38,301 bases of DNA from Rickettsia sp. (GCA_020048975.1 JAIFLQ010000036.1:1-38301); one strand, 5' to 3'. Numbered from the stretch's first letter, positions 17,699 to 26,375 are shown. Notes: generated by a model not told the origin, from the sequence alone. A program made the numbers and translations.

Positions 17699-18340
17699 AT
17701 GTTTTGGCGACTGAGAATTCTTACTTTCTATGCTATATTAGGCTTTTTTGTACTAACGTTTTTTGTATTTTGTTGTGTTCCTATGCATTATCTTAATGCG
17801 GGTTATAACGTTCGATATAAAGTTGCGGAAAGTTTCTCCTATATTTTTGTATTTTTAGCCAAATTTTTATGCGGTATAAGGTATGAAGTAATAGGTATAG
17901 AAAAACTACCAAAAAATGGAAAGCCTCATATTGTTCTTGCTAATCATCAGTCATTTTGGGAAAATCTTTTTATGCAGTTGATTATCCCAAAGCATTCCTG
18001 GGTTATAAAAGAGGAATTATTTGATATTCCTATATTTGGCTGGTGTTTAAGGACAGTTAAGCCTATTGCTGTAGATAGAAGTAATAGCCGCTCAGTGGTG
18101 CAGATTTTAAATGAGGGGCAAAAAAAAATAGAAGAAGGTTTATCTATAATAATGTTCCCAGAAGCTACTAGAGTAAAGATAGATAAAAATGTTAAATTTA
18201 AACCTAGTGCGGCAAAACTCGCAATGAACACAAATGTTCCCATAATTCTAATAGCGCATAATGCTGGGGTTTGTTGGCCAAAGGGATTTTGGTTTAGAAA
18301 ACCAAGGATAGAATTAATAAAGAAAAGGAGATATTGGTAA
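17699..18340 (+). CDS. plsC: 1-acyl-sn-glycerol-3-phosphate acyltransferase, short C-terminus
   Basis: Makes phosphatidate by acylating lysophosphatidate at the inner membrane. The product has a hydrophobic N-terminal helix (about 8-28), the catalytic box as NHQSFWE (acidic residue Glu in place of the commoner Asp, as in some bacterial members), the IPIFGWCLR motif, VDRSN, and the acceptor-binding motif as FPEATR (usually PEGTR). The match runs to the VPIILIAHNAGVCWPK strand, then the protein ends abruptly at residue 213 in a basic stretch (KKRRYW). Most relatives run 20-40 residues further, so the 3' end may be altered by a frameshift or deletion. The core is intact, so activity remains possible. 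Confidence 0.82.
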   Translation: MFWRLRILTFYAILGFFVLTFFVFCCVPMHYLNAGYNVRYKVAESFSYIFVFLAKFLCGIRYEVIGIEKLPKNGKPHIVLANHQSFWENLFMQLIIPKHSWVIKEELFDIPIFGWCLRTVKPIAVDRSNSRSVVQILNEGQKKIEEGLSIIMFPEATRVKIDKNVKFKPSAAKLAMNTNVPIILIAHNAGVCWPKGFWFRKPRIELIKKRRYW

Positions 18341-18482
18341 GGAGAGTGGAAGAAGATTACTTATAAGACGAATTAAACTTTATAGGTATCCGCTTGTGCC
18401 CATGGCTTTAAAATGGCTAATTGATTAAAAAACCTTTTATCTTGAGTGGGTTGTTTCCCGTTATCACTAGCTCTTCACCTAC

Positions 18483-18555
18483 GTCATTACGAGCGAATGC
18501 GAAGTGATCTAGTCCTTCTTGTAATGGCCACGTCGCTTACGCTCCTCGCCATGAC
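18483..18555 (-). repeat. Dispersed inverted-repeat element, copy C
   Basis: A unit of 73 bp that begins gtcattacgagcgaatgcga and ends cgcttacgctcctcgccatg+ac. The two ends are imperfect inverted repeats (both read gtcat..cgag inward), so the unit can fold on itself. The orientation is opposite to copies A and B. It lies between plsC and the broken esterase gene. Confidence 0.8.
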
Positions 18556-18598
18556 GGTTTTTAAACTAATATCTTGAACAGGTACCTTTATAGTTAGC

Positions 18599-19406
18599 TT
18601 ATTTTTTCTCGAATAAAAATTTAAATCCTCTATTCATAGCAGTAGCAACCATACTTACGTGATTTTCAGATTCTATAATTTCTAATTTTGATTTGAAATT
18701 ATCATTTTTTGGTAATGCAGAGTAGAATAAATTTAAATCATTAATCATATTAACATGCTTGTCTTTTTCTAGTGACCCGACTGCAAAGTAAGCTTTAATA
18801 GGAATGGTTTTGTGGATAGTTTAGCATTATCCACGTAGTAAATTCGCCTCCCAAAGAATGTCCACACAGAGCTTTTTCACGAGAAGTTCTAAATGAATGA
18901 TCAATATAAGGAATCAGTTCTTTTTCTATAAAATTTTTGAAATTCTCGCTGCCACCAGTATATTGAGATAGTCCTTTATATTCTCCATCTCCGCTTTCAA
19001 AATCATGTGTACCATCTTTGATTCTAAGCGGCACATAATCCCTTGCTCTATTTAAAGCCCATTGTTTCCAAAAAACTTTTTCAGGCATTTTGGATAAGTT
19101 CTGATTCTGATAACCAATACCAACAATTATAAATGGTTCAATAGTGGTAAAATTTGCTAAACTGTGCAATAAATGATGTGCTAAAGTAAATTCTATGTCT
19201 GGGTCGAGTAAATATAAAACAGGGTAATTTTCATTGTTTTGGTAATATCCTGGAGGAGTGCTAATGAACAATTTGTAGTTAATGCCATTTGATTTTGCAG
19301 AGAAGAACCTTATTTCTGTGTTTGGCAAAAGTACTTGTTTTGTTTGAACTATGCTGCATGACTGTAAAAATAATATCAAAATAAAATGACATATTATTTT
19401 TTTCAT
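18599..19406 (-). pseudogene. Broken esterase lipoprotein gene (internal deletion and frameshift)
   Basis: The 5' part encodes a lipoprotein signal (MKKIICHFILILFLQSCS, lipobox LQSC) and an esterase of the enterochelin-esterase/S-formylglutathione-hydrolase type: FISTPPGYY, YPVLYLLDPD, then the nucleophile elbow GHSLGG. After LNYPQ the frame runs into a stop at 18795. In another frame, starting at once, the sequence continues as IPIKAYFAVGSLEKDKHVN to SENHVSMVATAMNRGFKFLF and a stop at 18599; this is the expected C-terminal part with the catalytic His. The segment between nucleophile and this part, normally some 50 residues, is missing. So a deletion whose length is not a multiple of three has broken the gene. 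No Shine-Dalgarno is evident. Confidence 0.82.
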
Positions 19407-19460
19407 ATTAGCTTATGCATTAATTGGGGTGATCGTGTGTGAAACTGCTTAGATATTCCT

Positions 19461-19499
19461 AACCCTATCAACGAACTTGAATCAGTCCTTGATAGGGTT
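19461..19499. terminator. Hairpin between the small lipoprotein gene and the broken esterase
   Basis: aaccctatcaa and ttgatagggtt are perfect 11-bp arms with a 17-base loop, just past the stop of the minus-strand lipoprotein gene. No T-run follows, so it may act as an end stabiliser instead of a true intrinsic terminator. Confidence 0.45.
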
Positions 19500-19524
19500 T
19501 AAGTGCTATCTAGCTTATAAAGCC

Positions 19525-19728
19525 TTAAGGTAATTTAGTAGCTTTTGTGGTAGCATTAGATGTTGCTGCAGCACTAGAAGTTACGTTTCCAACGTTTCTT
19601 GTAATGTTGTTTGTAACTGTTTTGTCAACTGAGCTAACATTTTGTTTGTCTATAGCCGATCCAGTTTTGCAAGCAGAGACCAATACTAATACTGAAAAAA
19701 GAGCTGATATTTTATATAGTTTATTCAT
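19525..19728 (-). CDS. Small lipoprotein of unknown function
   Basis: A 67-residue product with a lipoprotein signal, MNKLYKISALFSVLVLVSAC (lipobox VSAC, Cys20). The mature part is low-complexity and rich in Ser, Thr, Asn and Ala, with no cysteine or recognisable domain. It ends in TKATKLP. Probably anchored to the inner face of the outer membrane or to the inner membrane. A promoter-like hexamer pair lies about 100 bases upstream. Not recognised as any named family. Confidence 0.65.
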   Translation of the reverse strand: MNKLYKISALFSVLVLVSACKTGSAIDKQNVSSVDKTVTNNITRNVGNVTSSAAATSNATTKATKLP

Positions 19729-19829
19729 AATAATACATAAAAAGTTTAAGTTAATAGAATTTTTTGTATCGCAACTTTAACACGCTGCAAAATTCCTGAC
19801 AAGAAATAATTCATTGTTTAAGAAATAAA

Positions 19830-19858
19830 ATGATCAGTTTATCTTTAACTTAAGTCAA
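19830..19858 (-). promoter_or_regulatory. Possible promoter of the small lipoprotein gene
   Basis: On the minus strand: TTGACT, 17 bases, GATCAT. The -35 has five and the -10 four of six consensus bases. It would give a leader of about 95 bases before the lipoprotein ATG. Confidence 0.3.
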
Positions 19859-19867
19859 GTTGTTTAG

Positions 19868-20302
19868 TTAGTTTTTGTGTTTGCCTAAAGGTTTGCTCAT
19901 TTTTTCAGTAAAATTCTTTCCTATAGTATCTAAAACTTCCATTGAAGACTTAGATGTTATATCTAAAATTTCTTTTGCACTATTAATGTTATTTTCTACA
20001 GTCGATTTTAAATAGTTCTGCTGACAATTTGTAATTTGTTCAATATCTCCAGCTGAAGCTGATTCTTTCATAGTGTTAAACATTTCAGAGGTGTTTTTTT
20101 GAAATGAATCGCTACCTCTTTTTGTTATAGATTGAACAGTGTCTGAAATTAATTGATTAGCTGAAGTAATAGTTTCAGCTGTTTCTTTAACCATATTGCC
20201 TAAGGCGGATAAATCCATATTTGGCATCCATTTCATTGAATTTGTCAAATTTTCTTGATTCATGAATGATTGAAAAAATTCAAACGGTTTATTGTTATTC
20301 AT
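19868..20302 (-). CDS. Phasin family protein
   Basis: Phasins coat polyhydroxyalkanoate granules. The 144-residue product opens with FEFFQSFMNQENLTNSMKW, resembling the phasin start, and continues as an almost unbroken amphipathic helix rich in Ser, Thr, Gln and Asn without cysteine-based or catalytic motifs; the segment around QQNYLKSTVENNINSAKEIL is typical of the phasin_2 type. Related proteins exist in several Rickettsiales. No polymer synthase is in this window, so the role here is inferred from the family only. Its own gene, about 130 bases downstream of the ubiK-like gene. Confidence 0.75.
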   Translation of the reverse strand: MNNNKPFEFFQSFMNQENLTNSMKWMPNMDLSALGNMVKETAETITSANQLISDTVQSITKRGSDSFQKNTSEMFNTMKESASAGDIEQITNCQQNYLKSTVENNINSAKEILDITSKSSMEVLDTIGKNFTEKMSKPLGKHKN

Positions 20303-20434
20303 TGTCTTTACTCCATAATATTAATAGTAACGTGTTTATTAAAACGAATGTAGGTTAACATAATTTGAATTCTATTATATCAGAAATTTTATTTATTACA
20401 AAAAAATAAATTAGCAGTTGAGGTAAACTGATCA

Positions 20435-20653
20435 CTACTTACTGTTTAAAGAATTTTTTTCTAGAGATTTAATTTCTTCAGAGAGTTTTAGTACAAGGTT
20501 TCTTAGTTGTATGAATTCATCTCGAGTGACGAATTCATTGGATAAAACTTTTTCTTTTATATATTCTGAGGTTTTTCCTTGTAAATTCTCTGAAGTTTTT
20601 TTTGCAACCATTGCACCGCCAGCAAGAATTTTTATTATACTTTCTTGATCCAT
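20435..20653 (-). CDS. UbiK/BMFP-like small coiled-coil protein
   Basis: A 72-residue protein whose C-terminal half, FVTRDEFIQLRNLVLKLSEE, matches the pattern of the BMFP/UbiK family (V-x-R-E-E-F-x-x-Q-R followed by a coiled coil). UbiK is an accessory factor of ubiquinone synthesis and binds lipids. The N-terminal half is a weaker amphipathic helix with a small glycine/alanine segment (ILAGGAMVAKK). Twenty-four bases separate it from bolA, so the two are probably cotranscribed. A short family makes the call moderate. Confidence 0.6.
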   Translation of the reverse strand: MDQESIIKILAGGAMVAKKTSENLQGKTSEYIKEKVLSNEFVTRDEFIQLRNLVLKLSEEIKSLEKNSLNSK

Positions 20654-20677
20654 AATTTTTGTAAGAGATAATTTAAT

Positions 20678-20935
20678 TTACTTTTTGTCAATTATAATTG
20701 ATAAGGCGTGGAGACCAGTAGTAAATTCTTCTTTTAAAAGGTTGTTAATAATTCTATGTTGCTTAATTAACCCTTCAGAAGCGATGGAGTCAGCTTTGAT
20801 TTTTATAGTAAAGTGGGATTCTCCATTATTAGGGCTATCATTATGACCATTATGCAGGGAACTATCATTTGCAACATGTAAATATTGTGGTTTTAATACA
20901 CTTAATTTTTTCTCAATTCTTTTCATTCTGTTCAT
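20678..20935 (-). CDS. BolA family protein
   Basis: An 85-residue BolA-fold protein. Family features are the N-terminal RIEKKLSVLKPQYLHVANDS, the ESHFTIKIKADSI strand, and the C-terminal helix with GLIKQHRIINNLLKEEF and GLHALSIII. The histidine in the ESHF motif and that in KQHR are those conserved in the family for iron-sulfur partnership with monothiol glutaredoxins. An asparagine- and histidine-rich insertion (LHNGHNDSPNNG) lies in the variable loop. Divergent from the EAL-protein gene, with a shared 116-base intergenic space. Confidence 0.88.
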   Translation of the reverse strand: MNRMKRIEKKLSVLKPQYLHVANDSSLHNGHNDSPNNGESHFTIKIKADSIASEGLIKQHRIINNLLKEEFTTGLHALSIIIDKK

Positions 20936-21027
20936 AGTTCTTAAAAATTTGTGAATGGATAATTGTTTTGTTATTATACCAATGCTTAATGACTAAGAGC
21001 AATAAAATTTCTTAAATTAGTAAATTA

Positions 21028-21046
21028 TATAATAGTTTGGTATAAT
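21028..21046 (+). promoter_or_regulatory. Two TATAAT boxes directly before the EAL gene
   Basis: TATAAT occurs at 21028-21033 and 21041-21046. A transcript from the second would begin at about the first base of the annotated ATG (21052), which would make it leaderless. I see no good -35 for either. Confidence 0.35.
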
Positions 21047-21051
21047 TTAGT

Positions 21052-22260
21052 ATGGTGGTCGATAGAACTCTAGTGATAAAAAATTTACAGCAAGAAATTG
21101 AGCTAAGAAAGCAAGGCATTATGATGGTAGTTTGCTTGGTGAATAAAGATGAGCTTAATATCTTGCTAGATGACCCCGCTAAGGTGATAGAGAGATTTTA
21201 TACTATTGTAGATATTGCCTGTCAAGAATCAATAGAATACAGCATTATTAAGGATTTTGAACCAACAAAATTATATATTTTTATACCAAATAATTTAAAA
21301 GTAGCTGAAAAATTGGCTTATTCTATTTATTCTCAGGTGCAACTTGATGTTGATAGAGAATTACCAGAGAGTTATTTAAAATGTTTGGTACAGAGTATTC
21401 GATTTCCTCAAAATAGATATCATGATGCAGAGAAGCTTCTTTCGTTATTAAATTATGGAAATTTTATTTCCACTGATAAATCCTATTATTTCAATTACGA
21501 TGAAAATCCAGTTGATATTGAGAGTTTAAGAGCTAAAAACACAAAGCTTAATCTTTTAAGGGTATCTTTGTTTCAAAGGAGCGCTAAGTTTGTTTACCAG
21601 CCTATAGTAGATCGAGAAACAGGAGATATAAGTTATTATGAATGTTTGCTTCGTGTTAAGGATCATGAAAATAAATGGGTATCAGTTGGGAATATGGTAA
21701 GTGATGCAGAAAGCAAGGGACTTATCAGTATAGTTGATTTTACAGTAGTAGAAATGGCTATATTAGAACTACACAGAGATAAAAATATTAGTCTTTCAGT
21801 AAATATTTCCAACATAGGTGTGTTAAATAAGAGATTGCTAAGAAGAATAGAAAGTTTACTTAAAAAACACGATGTGGCAAAAAGATTGATTATTGAAATT
21901 ACAGAAACTTCTTTAAACGATGATTTTCAAAGTACTAAAATTTTTATTGACACTTTGCACAAAGCTGGATGTAGATTTGCCCTAGATGATTTTGGTTCTG
22001 GTTTCACTTCTTTTCAGCAACTTTTAAATTTACCTATTGATATTATAAAAATAGATGGTAGTTATATACGAGATATATTAAAAAATGATCATAGTAGATT
22101 TTTTGTTGAAGCCTTAATAAAACTTGCCGCAGATCTTGGAATCAAGACTGTTGCCGAGTTTGTTGAAAATGGTGAGATCGCTAGATTTTTGATTGATATA
22201 AAAATAGGCGGAATGCAAGGTAATTTCTTTTTACCCGCATCAAATGATAGAATCACTTAA
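21052..22260 (+). CDS. EAL-domain cyclic-di-GMP phosphodiesterase
   Basis: A 402-residue cytoplasmic protein. Residues about 175-400 are an EAL domain. The signature reads ECLLR (Glu197), and the other residues needed for metal and substrate binding appear kept: Asn251, Glu282 (EITE), Asp312-Asp313 (DDFGSG), Lys333 (IKID), Glu369 and Glu372 (VAEFVE), Gln389. It therefore looks active against cyclic di-GMP. The first 150 residues resemble a GGDEF fold but lack a GGDEF motif, so this part may be regulatory. fliI starts 38 bases downstream in the same direction, which suggests a link to motility. The start at 21052 has no Shine-Dalgarno; the ATG pair near 21121, after aagg, is an alternative. 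Confidence 0.85.
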   Translation: MVVDRTLVIKNLQQEIELRKQGIMMVVCLVNKDELNILLDDPAKVIERFYTIVDIACQESIEYSIIKDFEPTKLYIFIPNNLKVAEKLAYSIYSQVQLDVDRELPESYLKCLVQSIRFPQNRYHDAEKLLSLLNYGNFISTDKSYYFNYDENPVDIESLRAKNTKLNLLRVSLFQRSAKFVYQPIVDRETGDISYYECLLRVKDHENKWVSVGNMVSDAESKGLISIVDFTVVEMAILELHRDKNISLSVNISNIGVLNKRLLRRIESLLKKHDVAKRLIIEITETSLNDDFQSTKIFIDTLHKAGCRFALDDFGSGFTSFQQLLNLPIDIIKIDGSYIRDILKNDHSRFFVEALIKLAADLGIKTVAEFVENGEIARFLIDIKIGGMQGNFFLPASNDRIT

Positions 22261-22298
22261 AATTACTTTAAGTACAAAAAAGTAAAGAGCTAAAGTTT

Positions 22299-23642
22299 AT
22301 GAGTTTTAAATCTTATCTTGAATCGCTGAGTGCAGAAATAGAAGATATCAAACCAATCAAAATTTCTGGTATAGTTGTTTCTGTAAGAGGTATTGTTATT
22401 GAATGTAAGGGAATTAGTGAATTTGTTTCTATAGGTTCTAGATGCAAAATTAATAATCCATTGAAATCAACTAGTATAATTTGCGAAGTTGTCGGATTTA
22501 GTAATGAATTAGTCTTGCTAATGCCTTTTGAAGATACGGAGGGTGTGGGTTCTGGTGCTGAGGTCGAAGTATATCAGCATCAAAATGTTGTTCGTCCAAG
22601 TCACCAGTTATTGGGGAGAATAATAGATGCTTTTGGTAATCCGATTGATGACCTTGGTCCTATTAAAGCAGGGGAAAGAGCTTATCCTTTGAAAACTAGC
22701 CCACCACCAGCACAAAAAAGGAAGAGAATTGGTGGTAAGATAGATCTTGGTGTTAAAGTTATTGATACTTTTGTTAGCTGCTGTTTTGGTCAAAGAATGG
22801 GAATATTTGCAGGTAGTGGTGTAGGTAAATCAGTTCTGATATCTATGCTTACAAAATATGCCAGTACTGATGTGAAAGTAATAGGTCTAATAGGTGAAAG
22901 AGGCCGAGAAGCTAAGGAATTTATTGAAGAATATTTAGGACCAGAGGGGTTGAAAACTGCAGTAATAGTTTTAGCAACAGGTGATGAATCAGCATTACTC
23001 CGAAAAAGAGCGGCGTATGTAACTATGGCAATTGCTGAGTATTTCCGTGATGAAGGGAAGGAAGTACTGTGTATCATGGATTCAATTACTAGATTTGCTA
23101 TGGCGCAAAGAGAGATAGGTCTTGCAGTTGGTGAACCACCTACAACCAAAGGCTATACACCTTCCGTTTTCAGTGAGTTACCAAAGATATTAGAGAGAGC
23201 TGGGCCTGGAGTAGATGGAGCAAATATTACAGGATTGTTTACTGTTTTAGTAGAAGGCGATGACCAAAATGAACCAATAAGTGATGCAGTGCGCGGTATT
23301 TTAGATGGTCATATAGTTTTGGATCGTTCTATCGCTGAGCGTGGTAGATTTCCAGCTGTTGATGTGCTAAGAAGTATATCAAGGGCCATGCCCAAATGTA
23401 ACAGTGATTTCGAAAATAAATTAATTACTTATGCAAGAAGAATGCTTTCTATCTATCAAGATATGTCCGAAATGATAAGACTTGGGGCTTATAAAAAAGG
23501 AACGGATCCAGACGTAGATTTATCAATCGGGTACTTTAATAAAATCGAAGAATTTCTTAAACAACTTCCTAATGAACGTGGATCGATGGAAGAAAGTTAC
23601 AAAAAACTTGCTGAGATATTGTCCATGCAGAAACCGAGTTGA
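22299..23642 (+). CDS. fliI: Flagellar export ATPase FliI
   Basis: FliI energises the flagellar type III export apparatus. The 447-residue product has the F1-like pattern: GRIIDAFGNPIDDLG, the Walker A loop GSGVGKS (172-178), GLIGERGREAKEFI, the Walker B strand VLCIMDSITRFAMAQREIGL, and EPPTTKGYTPSVFSELPKIL. The spacing from the hexamerisation domain and the GRFPAVDVLRSISR motif separate it from ATP synthase alpha/beta and Rho. It follows the EAL gene and is apart from the fliF-fliN block 10 kb away. The dispersed repeat lies just downstream. Confidence 0.95.
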   Translation: MSFKSYLESLSAEIEDIKPIKISGIVVSVRGIVIECKGISEFVSIGSRCKINNPLKSTSIICEVVGFSNELVLLMPFEDTEGVGSGAEVEVYQHQNVVRPSHQLLGRIIDAFGNPIDDLGPIKAGERAYPLKTSPPPAQKRKRIGGKIDLGVKVIDTFVSCCFGQRMGIFAGSGVGKSVLISMLTKYASTDVKVIGLIGERGREAKEFIEEYLGPEGLKTAVIVLATGDESALLRKRAAYVTMAIAEYFRDEGKEVLCIMDSITRFAMAQREIGLAVGEPPTTKGYTPSVFSELPKILERAGPGVDGANITGLFTVLVEGDDQNEPISDAVRGILDGHIVLDRSIAERGRFPAVDVLRSISRAMPKCNSDFENKLITYARRMLSIYQDMSEMIRLGAYKKGTDPDVDLSIGYFNKIEEFLKQLPNERGSMEESYKKLAEILSMQKPS

Positions 23643-23700
23643 AAATTGATTATATGCAAGCGTTCGTTGGTTTAAAAATGCCTAATTGCCGGCCATTATC

Positions 23701-23835
23701 GTTATCACGAGCGAATGCGAAGTGATCCACACTTTCATATGGCTTTAAAGCTAGATTGCCACGCTTCGCTCGCAATGACTGGTTTTTCGTCTTCTAATAA
23801 TAGATGGCCGCGTCGCTTACGCTCCTCGCCATGAC
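23701..23835 (-). repeat. Dispersed inverted-repeat element, composite copy D
   Basis: A full unit (23701-23779) runs from gttatcacgagcgaatgcga to gcttcgctcgcaatgac; its ends are inverted repeats. A second partial unit follows (23804-23835: tggccgcgtcgcttacgctc to ccatgac), matching the right end of copy C almost base for base. The stretch 23643-23979 holds no supported gene, only this repeat and, at its end, the beginning of the era 3' region. Confidence 0.8.
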
Positions 23836-23979
23836 GGGGTGCATTATATTTGACGTGATGCTTTTTTAAAACCCATGAACGGTCACGATTATATAAAAAT
23901 CATGAAAACAAAGTTTATGATTGACTCAATAAAGGCGGTAAAAAGTCGTTTAAAAAAATATTATATATTCATTTTTTTA

Positions 23980-24879
23980 TCAAAACTTCAGTCCCATAGA
24001 ATGATAAAGTTCAGGATTATCTTCCCACGATTTTCTAACTTTAACAAAAAGAAAAAGGTGAATTTTTATACCCAGTAATTCTTCAATGTTCAGTCTAGCT
24101 TTTGTTCCAATTTCTTTGATTTTTTCTCCTTTTTTACCAATTATCATATTCTTGTAACCATCTCTGGAAACTATTATGACTTGGTTTATTTTTACCGATC
24201 CATTTTTTTGAGTTTGCCAGCTTTCATTTTCAACTGTTAAATTATATGGTAACTCTTGATGAAGGTTCAAAAACAACTGCTCTCTAGTAATTTCTGATGC
24301 TAAAAATCTCATTGGTAGATTAGTCATATCATCACTTTCATACAACCAACTTGTTTTCTTAGCATTGTTTTTTAGGAATTCAATAAAACTATCAAGACCT
24401 TGGCCTGTTAAGGCTGATATATTAAATTTGGTTGCATCTGGAAATTTTTCGATCAAATAATTTAAATTATCAAGGTAATATTTTGAATTTAGATCAATTT
24501 TGTTTAATAGAAAAACAACTTTTTTTCCCAGTTCCTTAAGTCTAGATATTATAATATTCATCATTTCATCAATTTTTGTTCCACTGTCTAAAATAAGCAC
24601 AACAATGTCTGCTCCATTTAGGCTTGACCAAGCACATTTAACCATGGCTTTTTCTAACCTTTTTTTTGGTTCAAAAATTCCAGGAGTATCAAATAATATT
24701 AGTTGTGTATCCTCGATTGTAATGATACCAGTTATTATAGATCTAGTTGTTTGTACTTTTGGGGTGACGATTGAGATTTTTTGACCAATAATTTTATTTA
24801 AAAGTGTCGATTTACCAGCGTTTGGTTTGCCGATAATGCATACAGAAAGCAATTTTTGATTTTCTGTTAAATTCTTCAT
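23980..24879 (-). CDS. era: GTPase Era
   Basis: Era is a GTPase that binds 16S rRNA and helps mature the small ribosomal subunit. The 299-residue product has G1 (GKPNAGKS, 17-24), the switch region with TTRSIITG, G3 (DTPG, 64-67), G4 (NKID) and a C-terminal KH domain with [18 protein letters not shown]. Length is normal. The ATG overlaps the rnc stop as ATGA, so it is translationally coupled to the RNase III gene. The lepB-rnc-era order is common across proteobacteria. Confidence 0.96.
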   Translation of the reverse strand: MKNLTENQKLLSVCIIGKPNAGKSTLLNKIIGQKISIVTPKVQTTRSIITGIITIEDTQLILFDTPGIFEPKKRLEKAMVKCAWSSLNGADIVVLILDSGTKIDEMMNIIISRLKELGKKVVFLLNKIDLNSKYYLDNLNYLIEKFPDATKFNISALTGQGLDSFIEFLKNNAKKTSWLYESDDMTNLPMRFLASEITREQLFLNLHQELPYNLTVENESWQTQKNGSVKINQVIIVSRDGYKNMIIGKKGEKIKEIGTKARLNIEELLGIKIHLFLFVKVRKSWEDNPELYHSMGLKF

Positions 24880-25586
24880 ACAAGATTTATTGTAGTGTTT
24901 AAGTGGAGTAAGAGTTTTTTTGCAGCTTCTTTTTCAGCAGTTTTTATGGAACTTCCATGACCAGTTTCTTTGTGCGGTCCAGCATGCACGCGAACTGTAA
25001 AATATGGCATATGATCAAGGCCCTTTTTGCTTACGATTTCATAATGGGGCATTCCATATTTATTACCTTGCGACCATTCCTGTAGAGATGTTTTAGGGTC
25101 TATTTGATTTAAGTCAAAACCATGTAAAAACTCCGACCATAATTTTGTAACGATTGTTTTTACATTCTCTATACCACCATCAAGATAAATAGCTGCGATT
25201 AATGCTTCCATCGCATTTTCAACGTTGTTTAGATTTTCTCGCCCCCCTGAGTCTTCTTCTCCTTTAGTCATGATTATAAAATTTGCCAGATTGATTTTTT
25301 CAGCAACGTGGCAAATAGTTTCTTTGCTTACTAAATGAGATTTTATTTTAGCAATAATGCCTTCGTCTGATTTGTCGTAAGTGTTAAACAATATTTCAGT
25401 AACAAGGAAGCCTAAGATGGCGTCGCCAAGTATTTCAAATCGCTCGTAATCTTTAAGCCATTCTGATCCATGCTGTTTTAGAGATGGATGACTTAAAGCT
25501 TCATGAACGAGATCGGGATTTCTAAATTGATAATTTATCGATTGTTCAAGTTTAGAAATAGAATCTTTTGAAAATTTATCTATCAT
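24876..25586 (-). CDS. rnc: Ribonuclease III
   Basis: Cleaves double-stranded RNA in rRNA and mRNA processing. The 236-residue product has the catalytic signature [15 protein letters not shown], the second metal-binding motif [16 protein letters not shown], and a C-terminal double-stranded RNA-binding domain ending in [17 protein letters not shown]. Three bases separate the lepB stop from its start, and its stop overlaps era by four bases, so the three genes form one operon. Confidence 0.96.
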   Translation of the reverse strand: MIDKFSKDSISKLEQSINYQFRNPDLVHEALSHPSLKQHGSEWLKDYERFEILGDAILGFLVTEILFNTYDKSDEGIIAKIKSHLVSKETICHVAEKINLANFIIMTKGEEDSGGRENLNNVENAMEALIAAIYLDGGIENVKTIVTKLWSEFLHGFDLNQIDPKTSLQEWSQGNKYGMPHYEIVSKKGLDHMPYFTVRVHAGPHKETGHGSSIKTAEKEAAKKLLLHLNTTINLV

Positions 25587-25589
25587 TAA

Positions 25590-26375
25590 TTACCGCTCTA
25601 CCTCAGTCTGTGCATACATACTCGTAAATAACCTGTTAAACCTAATAGAAGATACCCAAGTCCAAAAACGAGATAGTTGATCTAGAGCTCCGATTTTTTC
25701 ATCCCAAAAAACTTCTTTTGTTGATAGGAAAATGAATTGTGCCTTCGCTATTAAGTTTTCAAAAGGTACTGGCCCAAGTTGATATCTGCTATCACCTGAT
25801 TGATCACGATTATCTCCTATAAAGAAAAAATGACCAGTTGGTATAATGTATGGCCCAAAATTACTATGGCTAGTGTCAGCTGTTTCATCTAGTTTTTTGA
25901 GTTTGTAAGTATAAAAGCTTAAACCGTTTTGCATATTTTCTTTGTATCTTACATATTCTTGATTATCTTCATCAAAATATTTGCCAATTTTAATTCGTTT
26001 TATTGGAATATCATTGATGTATGTTACATCTTTTTTTATTTCTATTTTTTCTCCAGGAAAGCCAATCAATCTTTTTATATAGCGCGTGTTCATATCATGT
26101 GGTGGACGCATAATTATTATGTCTCCTCTTTTTGGGAGTGATGAGAAGAATCTTCCGTTAAATAGATCTGGACTAAAAGGAAGAGAATGTTTGCTAAAAC
26201 CATAACTATATTTCGTTGAGAAAATATAATCATTTTTTAAAATAGTTGCTTGCATAGATGTAGTTGGTACAAAAAATAACTCTATAACAAAAGTTCTAAT
26301 TGATAATGCTAGTAGAATAATAAGTAATAATGATGTTATTTCAGATTTTAGGCTTTCTTTTTTAGTTAGTTCCAC
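25590..26375 (-). CDS. lepB: Signal peptidase I
   Basis: Removes signal peptides from secreted proteins at the inner membrane. One transmembrane helix (about 15-35) leads to the catalytic serine in PTTSMQATI (Ser40). The general base lysine is in RYIKRLIGFPGE (Lys101). The conserved FFIGDNRDQSGDSRYQLGPV box follows near residue 195. Length is 261, typical of alphaproteobacteria. First gene of lepB-rnc-era. Confidence 0.95.
   Translation of the reverse strand: MELTKKESLKSEITSLLLIILLALSIRTFVIELFFVPTTSMQATILKNDYIFSTKYSYGFSKHSLPFSPDLFNGRFFSSLPKRGDIIIMRPPHDMNTRYIKRLIGFPGEKIEIKKDVTYINDIPIKRIKIGKYFDEDNQEYVRYKENMQNGLSFYTYKLKKLDETADTSHSNFGPYIIPTGHFFFIGDNRDQSGDSRYQLGPVPFENLIAKAQFIFLSTKEVFWDEKIGALDQLSRFWTWVSSIRFNRLFTSMYAQTEVER

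Noticed and set aside
20653-20700. TTGACA just upstream of the ubiK-like gene as its promoter
   Set aside because: It lies in the bolA coding end and has no -10 hexamer at a proper distance.
23701-23835. CRISPR array
   Set aside because: The repeated blocks are inverted and irregularly spaced, with no direct repeats or unique spacers and no cas gene.
23875-24078. 67-residue plus-strand ORF in the track overlapping the era 3' end
   Set aside because: Overlaps the conserved KH-domain coding region of era on the other strand and has no ribosome site.
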